Part shown: positions 33,938-42,090 of the stretch, piece after piece | Numbering within the stretch: position 1 is the first letter of the stretch | Layout: the number at the start of each line of letters is the position of its first letter | Source: a candidate division KSB1 bacterium | GTDB taxonomy: Bacteria; Zhuqueibacterota; Zhuqueibacteria; Oleimicrobiales; Geothermoviventaceae | Length of the DNA stretch: 59,465 bases | NCBI GenBank assembly: GCA_034506315.1 | Contig: JAPDPT010000015.1 | Coordinates: forward strand, 1 to 59,465 | Direction: 5' to 3' | Program-made: the position numbers and the translations under genes | Notes under the pieces: generated by a model | What the model was told of the DNA's origin: nothing | What the model saw: the letters and a program-made list of their open reading frames with translations, nothing else | Databases searched by the model: none

Positions 33938-35476
33938 CTATTCCTCCGTGCGATGGGGTTCCTGAGACCTGATCCGGGTCCACCAAGTCACTCCCTCGAT
34001 CTCCTCCCGGGCCGGCCGGGGAAAGGCCAGGCTGACCAGCGCACCCACACCCAGGACCGTCGCGTTGCCGATCACGTTGATCACAAACGGATGCGCTCGA
34101 CAGGCCAGACACACGGGAAATGCCCCGAGCTGACTGAGCGTGCACCACACGATCATCGTCACCCCGCACGCAACGCCGGCTGCCGCCCCCTGCCGATTCG
34201 CCCACGGGCAGAGAAAGCCGAGCAGGAAAAGCCCGCCGATGCCGCCGGCCATCACAGCCCCGATGAAGAAGCCAATGTCCAGGATCGTCTTCGCGGGGAT
34301 TTTCGAGAGAAGATAGGCCACGCCCGCCATCAGCAGGCCCAGGCCGAGGCTGAGACCCCTGGCCACCCGCAGGTAATGGAGATCAGGGGCCTTCTTGCGC
34401 CAGAACCGCTTGTAGAAATCCACCGTGAGGACCGTCGCCGCGCCGTTCATGCTGGAGTCGATGCTGGACATGGCCGCTGCCAGCAAAGCAGCCATCACCA
34501 GCCCGCCCATCCCCTCAGGCATCTCGCCGAGGATGAACCGGGGATAGACCTCGTCTGCTTTCAGCCCGGCGACCAGCCGCTCAGGAAAGTGCCTGTAATA
34601 GACCCACAAACAGGTGCCCACGAACATGAACAGGGACCAGATGGGGAGGCAGCCCAATCCGACTGCCCAGGTAGCGCCGATGGCCGCCCGATCACTCCTG
34701 GCCGCCAGGTAGCGCTGGATCTTCGTCTGGTCTGTGGAGAACTCCTGGACGTTGCCGACGATCCCGCTCAGGGCGAACATCCAGAACGTTTCCCGTGCCA
34801 AACTGAAATCGAAGGAAATCACCAGGTCGAACTTATGCCCTGCGGAGGCCTCACGGAGGACCTGCCCAAATCCCCCTGGGACCCGCAAGCCTACAAGCAG
34901 CGCCGTCACCAGCCCGCCTGCGATCAGAATGACGGTCTGCACCACGTCCGTCCAGATGACGGCTTCCAGGCCTCCCAGTACCGTATAGAACGTGACCACA
35001 GCCCCGACGACGAGGATCGAAGTCGGCAGGTCCCAGCCCGTCAGCGCTCGGATGGGCAGACACAGCAGGAAAAGGATGATCCCCATGCGGTAGATGGAGG
35101 AAAGGGAGAAAAATGCACTGGTGTAGGACTGAGCCCACGAGCCGAAGCGGCGCCCGAAATACTCGTAGGCGCTGACAAAGTGGGTACGGCGGTAGAACAC
35201 GACGAAGAAGCGCACCGCCACCAGCGCTGCGACAGGCAGCATCAGCCCCGGCATCAGACGACTCCAGTTCCCTTCGTAGGAGGAACCCGGGTACGCCAGA
35301 AAGGTCACTGAACTGATGGCGGTGCCGACCAGGGAAAGGCCCACCGCGAACCCGGGCAGGGAGCGCCTTCCCACGAAATAGCCTTCCGTACCGCGAATCC
35401 GTCGGCCCGTCCACCAGCCGATGACGAGCATCGCCACAGCGTAGGAAAAGAGGGCAATGGCATCACCGGTGCGCAC
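33938..35476 (-). CDS. Sodium:solute symporter (SSS family)
   Basis: This 512-residue transporter has about 13 transmembrane helices. N-terminal GTEGYFVGRRSLPGFAVGLSLVGTAISSVTFLAYPG is the classic SSS Na+-site helix 1 region. FYTVLGGLEAVIWTDVVQTVILIAGG and AMSSIDSSMNGAATVLTVDFYKRF are further family blocks. Members import sialic acid, sugars, amino acids or proline with Na+. It starts at a GTG (35476) with GGGAG 7 nt upstream. It lies 12 nt after the DapA/NanA-like gene, so the pair probably imports and cleaves the same sugar acid. Substrate specificity is not readable. Confidence 0.93.
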   Translation of the reverse strand: MRTGDAIALFSYAVAMLVIGWWTGRRIRGTEGYFVGRRSLPGFAVGLSLVGTAISSVTFLAYPGSSYEGNWSRLMPGLMLPVAALVAVRFFVVFYRRTHFVSAYEYFGRRFGSWAQSYTSAFFSLSSIYRMGIILFLLCLPIRALTGWDLPTSILVVGAVVTFYTVLGGLEAVIWTDVVQTVILIAGGLVTALLVGLRVPGGFGQVLREASAGHKFDLVISFDFSLARETFWMFALSGIVGNVQEFSTDQTKIQRYLAARSDRAAIGATWAVGLGCLPIWSLFMFVGTCLWVYYRHFPERLVAGLKADEVYPRFILGEMPEGMGGLVMAALLAAAMSSIDSSMNGAATVLTVDFYKRFWRKKAPDLHYLRVARGLSLGLGLLMAGVAYLLSKIPAKTILDIGFFIGAVMAGGIGGLFLLGFLCPWANRQGAAAGVACGVTMIVWCTLSQLGAFPVCLACRAHPFVINVIGNATVLGVGALVSLAFPRPAREEIEGVTWWTRIRSQEPHRTEE

Positions 35477-35488
35477 CTTCAGCTCCCG

Positions 35489-36439
35489 CTACGCGCTTCT
35501 TGGATCAAGGCGCCGGCTGCTCTCTTCCCTCAGGAGGCCATTGCGTCGGAGCACCTCTTCTACGTGGCGCTCCTCATCCTCGCTGAGGTTCAGGATGGGG
35601 GACGATACGGTCGGTCCGCACAGCCCCAGCTTGCTCACGGCCATCTTGATCGCAGCCAGAAACGATCGGCACTGGTACAGTTTCCAGACGTCGTCGATCC
35701 TCCGCTGCAGCTCGAGGGCGCGGCCCAGGTCGCCTGCCTCTACGGCCTCAAACAGCTCGACGCACAGGCGCGGTACCACATTGGATACCCCGTCGAGGCC
35801 GCCGTCGGCGCCTCTCCAAATCCCCGCTGCCCACAAATGGGACTTGCCAATGAAGATGCGGAAGTCCGGCCGCCGCTGTTTCAGCTCAATGAGCCTGGTG
35901 AGATAGACGAAGTCGGCGGAGCTGTCCTTGATGCCTGCGATCTGCGGGTGGGTTACGAGCTCCTCCAGTACGGCCAGCGAAATCGACGCTCCGACCACCA
36001 TTGGGAGATTGTACACGAACACAGGCAAGGGTGACGAGTCGGCCAGGGCCCGGTAGAAATTCAGGATCTCCTGCTGGTCGTTGATCGGGTAGAGGTAGGG
36101 CGGGTGGGCCACTACCCCGTCGGCGCCGCCCTCCACCGCCAGACGTAGCTCTCGCAGAGCGTTTCGCGTGCTCGTGCCCCCCACATTGACGAGCACCGGA
36201 ACTCTCCCGTCCACGACCCTCGCCACGATCTCCAAAGCACGCCTCCGCTGGTCTTCCAGCAGGCAGAGGCCCTCGCCCGTCGTGCTGTTCACGAACACGC
36301 CGTGCACTCCTCCGTCCAGCACGTACCCTACGACGCGGCGCAGGCCTTCCTCGTCCAGGCTCTGATCGGGAAGCAACGGGGTGACAAGGGGCACCACCAT
36401 GCCCCGCAATTGACGCGTCCTCTGTTGCTCAGCCTTCAT
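35489..36439 (-). CDS. DapA/N-acetylneuraminate-lyase family aldolase
   Basis: This 316-residue TIM-barrel class I aldolase has the Schiff-base lysine at K171 (GIKDSSAD) and catalytic Tyr143 (FVYNLP). The TTGEG block (VNSTTGEGLCL) is present, where the leading residues differ from the GTTGE of DHDPS. Members include dihydrodipicolinate synthase, N-acetylneuraminate lyase and 2-keto-3-deoxy-sugar-acid aldolases. The linked SSS symporter favours a catabolic lyase over lysine biosynthesis. GGAGG lies 8 nt before the ATG. It is the first gene of a three-gene minus-strand operon and divergent from the lipoprotein gene at 36551. Confidence 0.9.
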   Translation of the reverse strand: MKAEQQRTRQLRGMVVPLVTPLLPDQSLDEEGLRRVVGYVLDGGVHGVFVNSTTGEGLCLLEDQRRRALEIVARVVDGRVPVLVNVGGTSTRNALRELRLAVEGGADGVVAHPPYLYPINDQQEILNFYRALADSSPLPVFVYNLPMVVGASISLAVLEELVTHPQIAGIKDSSADFVYLTRLIELKQRRPDFRIFIGKSHLWAAGIWRGADGGLDGVSNVVPRLCVELFEAVEAGDLGRALELQRRIDDVWKLYQCRSFLAAIKMAVSKLGLCGPTVSSPILNLSEDEERHVEEVLRRNGLLREESSRRLDPRSA

Positions 36440-36476
36440 TGCCGTGCCTCCTCCCCGGCCTCCGTTAGCCCGACGA

Positions 36477-36505
36477 TTGAAAATGCGCAGGCCATTTGGT
36501 ACTTT
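36477..36505 (+). promoter_or_regulatory. Promoter candidate for the lipoprotein gene at 36551
   Basis: TTGAAA, 17 nt, TACTTT, followed by TTT. It fits TTG-N20-TAnnTTTT. The leader is about 40 nt. Confidence 0.5.
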
Positions 36506-36550
36506 TTTCGGAGACGGCGAAGCCCTGCGTCGTCAAGGAGCGATCGGGAA

Positions 36551-37366
36551 ATGGGTAAAGTACGATCCCGCGTGAACACGTTCGGAGCGAGTGGAGCCGC
36601 CTGCGTCGGGATCCTGCTGGCGTGCTGGGGTTGCGGTGAACCCTCCCAGAAACTCTTCCGCGCCCACCCGCGCGCCCTTGTGGACAGCGTTCTGGCCCAT
36701 TACGGCGTCGGGGAAAGATGCTACCGCGCCTTCGGCCAGGTGATCGTGCCGGCGGGCAAGGGCCATGGGTACTTCGACCTTGAGCTCGTCGTTGCCGGTT
36801 GGGACAGCGCGCTCCTGCGGGTAGCGCGAGGCGAGCCGCAGTGGGTGCGAATAGACTCCGCAAGCATCCAGGTGAAGCGATTGCCCGGCAAGCCCCTTGT
36901 CCTCCTGCGCGGCAACGTGAACCACGATCCCGTGGAGCAGCGGGAACTCTACGTCCTTCTGCCCGACATCTTCAGCTGGCTTCTCGACGCGTACTCTCTG
37001 GCGAGCGTGCGCCGAGCTGGAAGCGAGGGCTACTGCGTTACCCTCCTTCCTCGCAGACCTGCCTCGCCCATCGGAAGAGTGGAGGTGGACGTCGCACTTC
37101 CGGGCTACCAGGTCCGGGAAGCCCGGGTCTACTCCCGCTCCGGGGACCTCGGCGGGAGAATCGGCTACCACGACTTCACCCGGTCCTACGGATACTGGAT
37201 CCCACGCTCCGTCGCTGTCGACTTCGTCGTCGGGGCAGACACCTACGACGAACTGTACCGCCTGCTCCGGTTGCAACGACTCAATCGACCGGGACCACCC
37301 GCCCGAGGTGGCAGGCCACCCGCAGCCACCCCAGGGTCAGATTCGAGCCATCCACGGTACCCGTAG
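36551..37366 (+). CDS. Hypothetical lipoprotein, LolA/LolB-like in outline
   Basis: This 271-residue protein has a lipoprotein-like signal (GAACVGILLACWGCGE), then a beta-rich body: VDSVLAHYGVGERCYRAFGQVIVPAGKGHGYFDLELVVAGWDSALLRV, YVLLPDIFSWLLDAYSL, and RVYSRSGDLGGRIGYHDFTRSYGYWIPRSV. The order of strands, with a central 'YVLLPDIFSWLL' helix, is reminiscent of LolA/LolB-fold proteins, but I cannot assign it. The C-terminal 25 residues are Pro/Gly/Arg-rich and overlap, on the other strand, the coding end of the barrel gene at 37281. A promoter candidate lies at 36477-36505, and GGAG is 11 nt before the ATG. Confidence 0.6.
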   Translation: MGKVRSRVNTFGASGAACVGILLACWGCGEPSQKLFRAHPRALVDSVLAHYGVGERCYRAFGQVIVPAGKGHGYFDLELVVAGWDSALLRVARGEPQWVRIDSASIQVKRLPGKPLVLLRGNVNHDPVEQRELYVLLPDIFSWLLDAYSLASVRRAGSEGYCVTLLPRRPASPIGRVEVDVALPGYQVREARVYSRSGDLGGRIGYHDFTRSYGYWIPRSVAVDFVVGADTYDELYRLLRLQRLNRPGPPARGGRPPAATPGSDSSHPRYP

Positions 37367-37934
37367 ACAGGAGCGTTGGCAGCCGGTACTGGACGTGATC
37401 GTAGTCCACGTAGCGCGCCAGGACAGCCGCGCCAAGGCTCCAGCGATCCGCAACGAACCACTCCACCTGCAGGCCCGCCGCCAGGCTTGTTCCTCGCAGA
37501 AGTTCCTCCCCGCCGGCAAGGACGCCTCTGCCGTACCCCAGCACAACCGCCGGACGCGTTCGTCCCCTCGCAACCAGCGGCAGCACAACGCGAAGCTCCG
37601 CCACCAGAAGTCCGTAGCGGTCGTGCCAGAGCCACCTCGGCGGCAGAACGTGCTCCGAGTAGAGGAGAGCCAAATAGGTCTGCACCCTGCGATTCCACCG
37701 ATAGCCGACCGCAAGCTCGCCGCCCGCCCCTCTACGCAGCGGAAGATAGACGTCGTAGAAATTACCGCTAAGGTAGGTGACCGCCGCATGGACAGCAAGG
37801 CTTACGCCCCTCTCCGGGGCCGGACGTCTCCAGACCCGCCGGGGCTGGCCAACGGCCGCGAAGAGGTGGCTACTGGCAAGAAGCAGGGTAGCCACCGTGA
37901 CAGACCTGGATACCCTCGCTCTCAATCTGCTCAA
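37281..37934 (-). CDS. Predicted outer-membrane beta-barrel protein
   Basis: A signal peptide (RARVSRSVTVATLLLASSHLFAA) is followed by amphipathic strands such as VSLAVHAAVTYLSGNFYDVYLPLRRGAGGELAVGYRW, YLALLYSEHVLPPRWLW and LRVVLPLVARG. Further strands follow to SNLTLGWLRVACHLGRVV. The periodicity and the exported N-terminus suggest a small outer-membrane barrel of about 215 residues. The start is uncertain. The frame extends to a GTG at 38090, but a TTG at 37934 with GAGG 5 nt upstream places the signal peptide at the N-terminus and is preferred. Its 3' end overlaps the convergent lipoprotein gene by 86 nt. It follows the racemase gene in the same direction; function is unknown. Confidence 0.55.
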   Translation of the reverse strand: MSRLRARVSRSVTVATLLLASSHLFAAVGQPRRVWRRPAPERGVSLAVHAAVTYLSGNFYDVYLPLRRGAGGELAVGYRWNRRVQTYLALLYSEHVLPPRWLWHDRYGLLVAELRVVLPLVARGRTRPAVVLGYGRGVLAGGEELLRGTSLAAGLQVEWFVADRWSLGAAVLARYVDYDHVQYRLPTLLSTGTVDGSNLTLGWLRVACHLGRVVPVD

Positions 37935-38102
37935 GACGGCCTCGAAACGGTCGTACCGCTCTGGCTCTTGCACACCCGAGGACAGAGGCGGGCCCACCGG
38001 GACCCTTGACTCCACTTCCCTTCTGTCCTTGCCGGAGCTGAGCCCCCCGGCGCGGCTTGCACTCCGACGGAGCGAAGGCGGGGTGGTCACAGCCTCCCGA
38101 CG

Positions 38103-38795
38103 CTAATCCCGCAGCGCGCGCTCGACAGCGGCCCGGGCGTGGAGCTCGGTAGTGTCCAGAAGAGGCACCGTGGTGTGCCGCTGTTGCACCAGAAGCCCGA
38201 GCTCCGTGCACCCCAGGATGACCCCCTGGGCGCCCCTATCGGCCAAATGGGCCACCACCGCGAGCAGCTCTTGCCGGGAGCTCCTGCTGAACCTCCCGCG
38301 CACGAGTTCCCCGAAAATCATCCCGTCCACCCATTCGCGCTCCGGGGCCGGGGGCACCAGAACGCGAAGGCCGTGACGCTCGAGACGTGCCCGGTAGAAA
38401 TCCTCCTCCATGGTAAAGCGGGTTCCCAAGAGGCCGACGCAATGAATTCTCCTCCGCAGGGCCTCTTGAGCCGTGGCGTCCGCGATGTGCAAGAGGGGGA
38501 CAGGGAGATCCGACTCGATCTGTTCGGCCAGCTTGTGCATAGTGTTCGAGCAAATGAGCAGGAGTTCCGCCCCGGCTGCCACGAGCCGCCGCGCACCCTC
38601 GGCAAGGATCTGCTCGGCGCGCAGCCAATCCCCGGTCCTCTGGCATTCTTCCACTTCGGCGAAGTCGAGGGAGTAGACGACGCAGCGGGCCGAGTGCAGC
38701 CCTCCCCGCCGCCTCTGAACCTCTTCGTTAACGATGCGGTAGTAGGCGGCCGTTGACTCCCAGCTCATCCCGCCCAGAAGGCCGATCGTCTTCAA
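38103..38795 (-). CDS. Aspartate/glutamate racemase family protein
   Basis: This 230-residue PLP-independent amino-acid racemase of the Asp/Glu (YgeA-like) family has MKTIGLLGGMSWESTAAYYRIVNEEV at the N-terminus. The two catalytic cysteines are C82 in LLLICSNTMHKLA and C196 in GVILGCTELGLL. It is cytoplasmic, with full length for the family. It lies 28 nt before the end of the ceramidase-like gene region, in the same direction as its neighbours. D-amino acids made here could feed the envelope or be catabolised; nothing in the context distinguishes these. Substrate (aspartate versus other amino acids) is not determinable. Confidence 0.92.
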   Translation of the reverse strand: MKTIGLLGGMSWESTAAYYRIVNEEVQRRRGGLHSARCVVYSLDFAEVEECQRTGDWLRAEQILAEGARRLVAAGAELLLICSNTMHKLAEQIESDLPVPLLHIADATAQEALRRRIHCVGLLGTRFTMEEDFYRARLERHGLRVLVPPAPEREWVDGMIFGELVRGRFSRSSRQELLAVVAHLADRGAQGVILGCTELGLLVQQRHTTVPLLDTTELHARAAVERALRD

Positions 38796-38823
38796 GTGCG
38801 TCTCCTGATGAGAATCCAGCCCG

Positions 38824-40419
38824 TCAGGTCCCAGGCTGGGTCCGAGACGACTTCCATCGCTGGAGATCCTCGATCAGTTGTCTTGCCGCCTGGTAGACAG
38901 CGGGTCCAGCCTCAGGCCCTACAGAGTTCACCTCGCCATACGGGGATTCGGGAGCGCCGTAGAGATAGGGCGGCTTGGTGTCCCACTCGCTTCGTGGGAT
39001 GATGTAGCCGATCTCGTCGTTGGCCAGACCCACAAGGATATGAGTCCTCCCGGGCAGAAGCTCGAAGAGGGGCGGCACTTCCACGGGCTCCGTGTCGAAA
39101 TCGGCCCCAGGGGGATGCTCCACACCTCCAATCACGATCTCCGGGTAGATCTCGCCCGGGACGGTTAGAAGATCGACTTCGCCGATCTGAAGGAGATCGA
39201 CCTCCGTCCGCATCCGTTTCCAGCCGGACCATCCCCTTTGGATCACGCCTACCACCGTACCCAGCAGGAAGTAGCGATTCTCGAGGCTGATGCGGAACGT
39301 GCGCGCCCCGAGAAACAGGCTGGGCTGCGAGATCGGTACGGCCTTCCGGGCGGCCTCAAGACCCAGCAGGGCGAGGCGCAACCCCAAAGCCTCGGCCTTC
39401 GCGAAGGTGTTCTCTCGCAGGCGCTCGCGCGTGAACGGATGTTCGATCTCCGTGCCTAAGGGGGTCATCAGACCTCCGATGGCGCCGTTGAAGAAGACCG
39501 CCGTGCCACCCAGCCCAGGAGCTACGGTCTCCCCCTGCCAGGAAATCCCTTCTTCCAGGAAGTGGCGGAGGTATCCGACGAAATCGGCTGTGATCAGCAG
39601 ATTGCGGCTTCCGAGGGTCTCGGGGTGATTGGCCCAGAAGACCAGGGTACCCAGGGTGTGATGGTCCAGGGCGTCGCGGGCGATCAAGAGCCGGAGGGTG
39701 CGATCGACCACGTACGGCCGACGTGAGTCCGCCACCAGCTCCGGCGGCGCTTCGACCTGGGCCAGGGAAAGAAGGGCCGGGCGCAAACCGGTGACGGCCG
39801 CCTCCAGGGCCCCGAGTATCTGCTGCCGCACGTAGCGACGGTAGGCTGGGTCAACACCGCACCGGAAAGGGGTCCTGCCCCAGATGCCGATCAGGTCCGG
39901 GACCTCATGGTTGTGCGTGGCGTGGACAATTAGGTGGTCAATCGCGAGCCGGCCCGGCAGGGATCGCCGCAGCTCCACCACGTCGTTGTGCATCAGCCCA
40001 ATGGCGTCGACAGCGACAAGGCCGATCCGCAGCCGACCGTCGTCCAGAACCACCGCGCGCGCCTCAATCTCGTCGTGAACCCCCGCTGCTGGACGGTTGT
40101 TGTGGAAGCCCGCCAGGTAAATGGGGTCGAACCGCCCGTTGCCGTTGACGTCTACGAAGGTGTCGCCCTTGGCCGGCTCGTAGCGGGCATTGCCGTCCCG
40201 GTCAAGGACCCAATCCCAACCTTGAGGCGTGACGGAAGCCCTGCCAAAACCTACGGAGAACGTTCCGGGGGGTTGCGCAGGGTCTCGCGGCAGGAAGAGA
40301 TTCAGTTCGTAGTCACGCTGGCGATCGCGCACCCTCCAGGCGATCCAGGACGCCAGGAGAGCGATGAGCAGAACGGCAACCCCGAGAACCCAGCGGATCA
40401 CACGCCAGACCTTTCGCAT
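38824..40419 (-). CDS. Membrane-anchored neutral/alkaline ceramidase-like hydrolase
   Basis: This 531-residue protein has one N-terminal transmembrane anchor (VWRVIRWVLGVAVLLIALLASWIAW) and an extracytoplasmic domain. The domain opens FSVGFGRASVTPQGW and contains VVLDDGRLRIGLVAVDAIGL, IVHATHNHEVPD, LVFWANHPETLGSRNLLITADFVGYLRHFLEE and FFNGAIGGLMTPL. These match the neutral/alkaline non-lysosomal ceramidase superfamily, whose zinc ligands are in the H-T-H-N and NHPET-like segments. An EF-hand-like insertion (DRDGNARYEPAKGD then DVNGNGRFD, residues 73-98) is not typical of the family and should bind calcium. The start at 40419 has GGAGGG 7 nt upstream. The gene follows the nucleotidyltransferase gene by 36 nt. 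Confidence 0.78.
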   Translation of the reverse strand: MRKVWRVIRWVLGVAVLLIALLASWIAWRVRDRQRDYELNLFLPRDPAQPPGTFSVGFGRASVTPQGWDWVLDRDGNARYEPAKGDTFVDVNGNGRFDPIYLAGFHNNRPAAGVHDEIEARAVVLDDGRLRIGLVAVDAIGLMHNDVVELRRSLPGRLAIDHLIVHATHNHEVPDLIGIWGRTPFRCGVDPAYRRYVRQQILGALEAAVTGLRPALLSLAQVEAPPELVADSRRPYVVDRTLRLLIARDALDHHTLGTLVFWANHPETLGSRNLLITADFVGYLRHFLEEGISWQGETVAPGLGGTAVFFNGAIGGLMTPLGTEIEHPFTRERLRENTFAKAEALGLRLALLGLEAARKAVPISQPSLFLGARTFRISLENRYFLLGTVVGVIQRGWSGWKRMRTEVDLLQIGEVDLLTVPGEIYPEIVIGGVEHPPGADFDTEPVEVPPLFELLPGRTHILVGLANDEIGYIIPRSEWDTKPPYLYGAPESPYGEVNSVGPEAGPAVYQAARQLIEDLQRWKSSRTQPGT

Positions 40420-40455
40420 GGCAGCCCTCCCTGGATGATTCCGCCGCATTTCTCC

Positions 40456-41838
40456 TCACCAGCCGTACCTCTCCGGCCCCCAGCGTTTTCGGACCAGCTG
40501 CTGCTCCACGTACAGGAGGGTACCGTCGGGCACATCCTCCGTGACGATTGTCCCGGGTCCGATCACGCTGTAGGGGCCAATCTTTACCCCTGGCATGAGG
40601 ATCACGTTCACACCGGTTCGCACGAAGTCGCCCAGGTAGGCGGCGTTGGCCCCGAAGTGGGGCTTTTCCCGGTGGCCTCCGATGTTGTGGACTGTGTCGT
40701 CGTCATCGAAGCGCAGGTTACCGCAAACCGTGGCAGCACCGAGGTCGGATTTGGCGCCGAGGATCCCCCAGAATTCCCCGTAGTGGTAAGCGTAAGCACC
40801 GTGGAACATCAGGCCTGAGAATTCGGTGGCATGCCCCAACACGCAATCCGGGCCAACAGCTGTGGCGCGGCCGACCAGGCAGTACTGGCGCACCAAAGCC
40901 CCCTCGCCAATGGCGTTGAAACCCTCCAGGATGGCTCCGTCCGTGACCACCGCGTTTCGCCCGATCCACGCCGGCCCCGCGATCCGGACGTGCGGGCCAA
41001 CCGTTGCCCCCTCCTCCACAACGAGGGGACCCTCGATCTCGGCTTTGGGTGAGATCCTGGCCGAAGGGTGAATCGCCGATCCCTCCAGCAGCTGACCTTC
41101 GTAGCGCAGGATGGCCTCGTTAGCCTCCAGAAGGTGCCAGGGCTTGTCCACGTCGAACCATGGCGGGCTCACCTCGTGGGCGACGATCTCGCCGCCGTCC
41201 TTCAGGAAGGCCGCAAGGGCGCCCTCCAGGGTCAGTTCGTCGGGGGGCATAGCCCCCACTTGGACGAAGCGCATTTGCCCGGGCTGCTCCCGAAGATAGT
41301 GCTCGATCTGGCCATCGACCACGAAGGCGCCCGCCAGGCGATGGGTCACACCGTCCCGCGGGTGCCCGAGAATCTCTCGCACCAGCCCTTCCTGCACGGC
41401 AGCGCAGATCCACTCCTGAGGCCTTTCCCCTCCCAGGGGGAGGACAGCCGCCAGCATCTGAGCCGGGTCAAGCTGCCGGCCCCGCTCCACAAAGGCAGCC
41501 ATGGACTCACGGCTCCAGACGGTGTCCCCGTAGAGGACGAGGACTCGACCAGCTCGACCCTGCTGCAGCGCGACCAGAAGCGCCGGGGCGGTGCCCTCGG
41601 AGCAGACGGTTTCCTCCACAAAAACCACCGGGCCCAAGTTCCTCAGCGCCCACCGAAGCTGGGACGCACGGTAACCTGCTGCCACCACAATGTCGGCGAT
41701 GCCCAGTTCGCGGAGGATCCTGACCTGGCGGGCGAGGATCGGCTCATTGGCGATGGGAAGTGCCCCCTTGGCATTGGTGGAGGAGTAGGGCCACATCTTA
41801 CGACCGCGGCCGGCGGCCAGGAGTATGGCTGCCTCCAT
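40456..41838 (-). CDS. Bifunctional sugar nucleotidyltransferase / left-handed beta-helix (GlmU-like) protein
   Basis: This 460-residue protein has an N-terminal nucleotidyltransferase fold (ILLAAGRGRKMWPYSSTNAKGALPIANEPILARQV, LVLYGDTVW, WFDVDKPWHLLEAN). The C-terminal hexapeptide-repeat helix contains IHPSARISPKAEIEGPLVVEEGATVGPHVRIAGPAWIGRNAVV, then HATEFSGLMFHGAYAYH. GlmU has the same order, and AYHYGEFWGILGAKSDLGAATVCGN resembles archaeal bifunctional sugar-1-phosphate nucleotidylyltransferase/acetyltransferases. The usual GTRMxP stretch is GRKMWP here. It may make an NDP-(N-acetyl)sugar. GGGAGG lies 6 nt before the ATG. It is divergent from the MFS gene. Confidence 0.85.
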   Translation of the reverse strand: MEAAILLAAGRGRKMWPYSSTNAKGALPIANEPILARQVRILRELGIADIVVAAGYRASQLRWALRNLGPVVFVEETVCSEGTAPALLVALQQGRAGRVLVLYGDTVWSRESMAAFVERGRQLDPAQMLAAVLPLGGERPQEWICAAVQEGLVREILGHPRDGVTHRLAGAFVVDGQIEHYLREQPGQMRFVQVGAMPPDELTLEGALAAFLKDGGEIVAHEVSPPWFDVDKPWHLLEANEAILRYEGQLLEGSAIHPSARISPKAEIEGPLVVEEGATVGPHVRIAGPAWIGRNAVVTDGAILEGFNAIGEGALVRQYCLVGRATAVGPDCVLGHATEFSGLMFHGAYAYHYGEFWGILGAKSDLGAATVCGNLRFDDDDTVHNIGGHREKPHFGANAAYLGDFVRTGVNVILMPGVKIGPYSVIGPGTIVTEDVPDGTLLYVEQQLVRKRWGPERYGW

Positions 41839-41972
41839 GCTCTGCCTCCCAAAGCAAGACGAAAGACATCTCGAGGCTTTTTCCTACATTCCTGGAACTA
41901 TTTGTGGCTACCGATCGTAGTTGAGCATCGTTAGCGGTCCCGCCGGGAAGGCGGACGGCACAGGGGATGGGG

Positions 41973-42019
41973 CCTTCCACCGTGCGGGAAGGTGCTGTCT
42001 GGACGCATATGCTCGTCCA
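41973..42019. promoter_or_regulatory. Two adjacent inverted repeats before the MFS gene
   Basis: CCTTCC-N8-GGAAGG (41973-41992) and TGGACG-N8-CGTCCA (42000-42019). They share the same geometry (6-bp arms, 8-nt spacer) and are 7 nt apart, in the divergent region between the nucleotidyltransferase and MFS genes. They may be regulatory or chance; no promoter core is evident. Confidence 0.25.
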
Positions 42020-42090
42020 AGCGGCAAGCCAAATTACGACACGATTGCAACCGGCGCAACCGCCATTGTTTCGGGTACAGGGATGGGGCG

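Noticed and set aside
33623..35311. Plus-strand open frame of 562 codons
   Set aside because: Antisense to the SSS symporter and membrane protein; rich in His, Gln, Arg and Pro with no recognisable domain.
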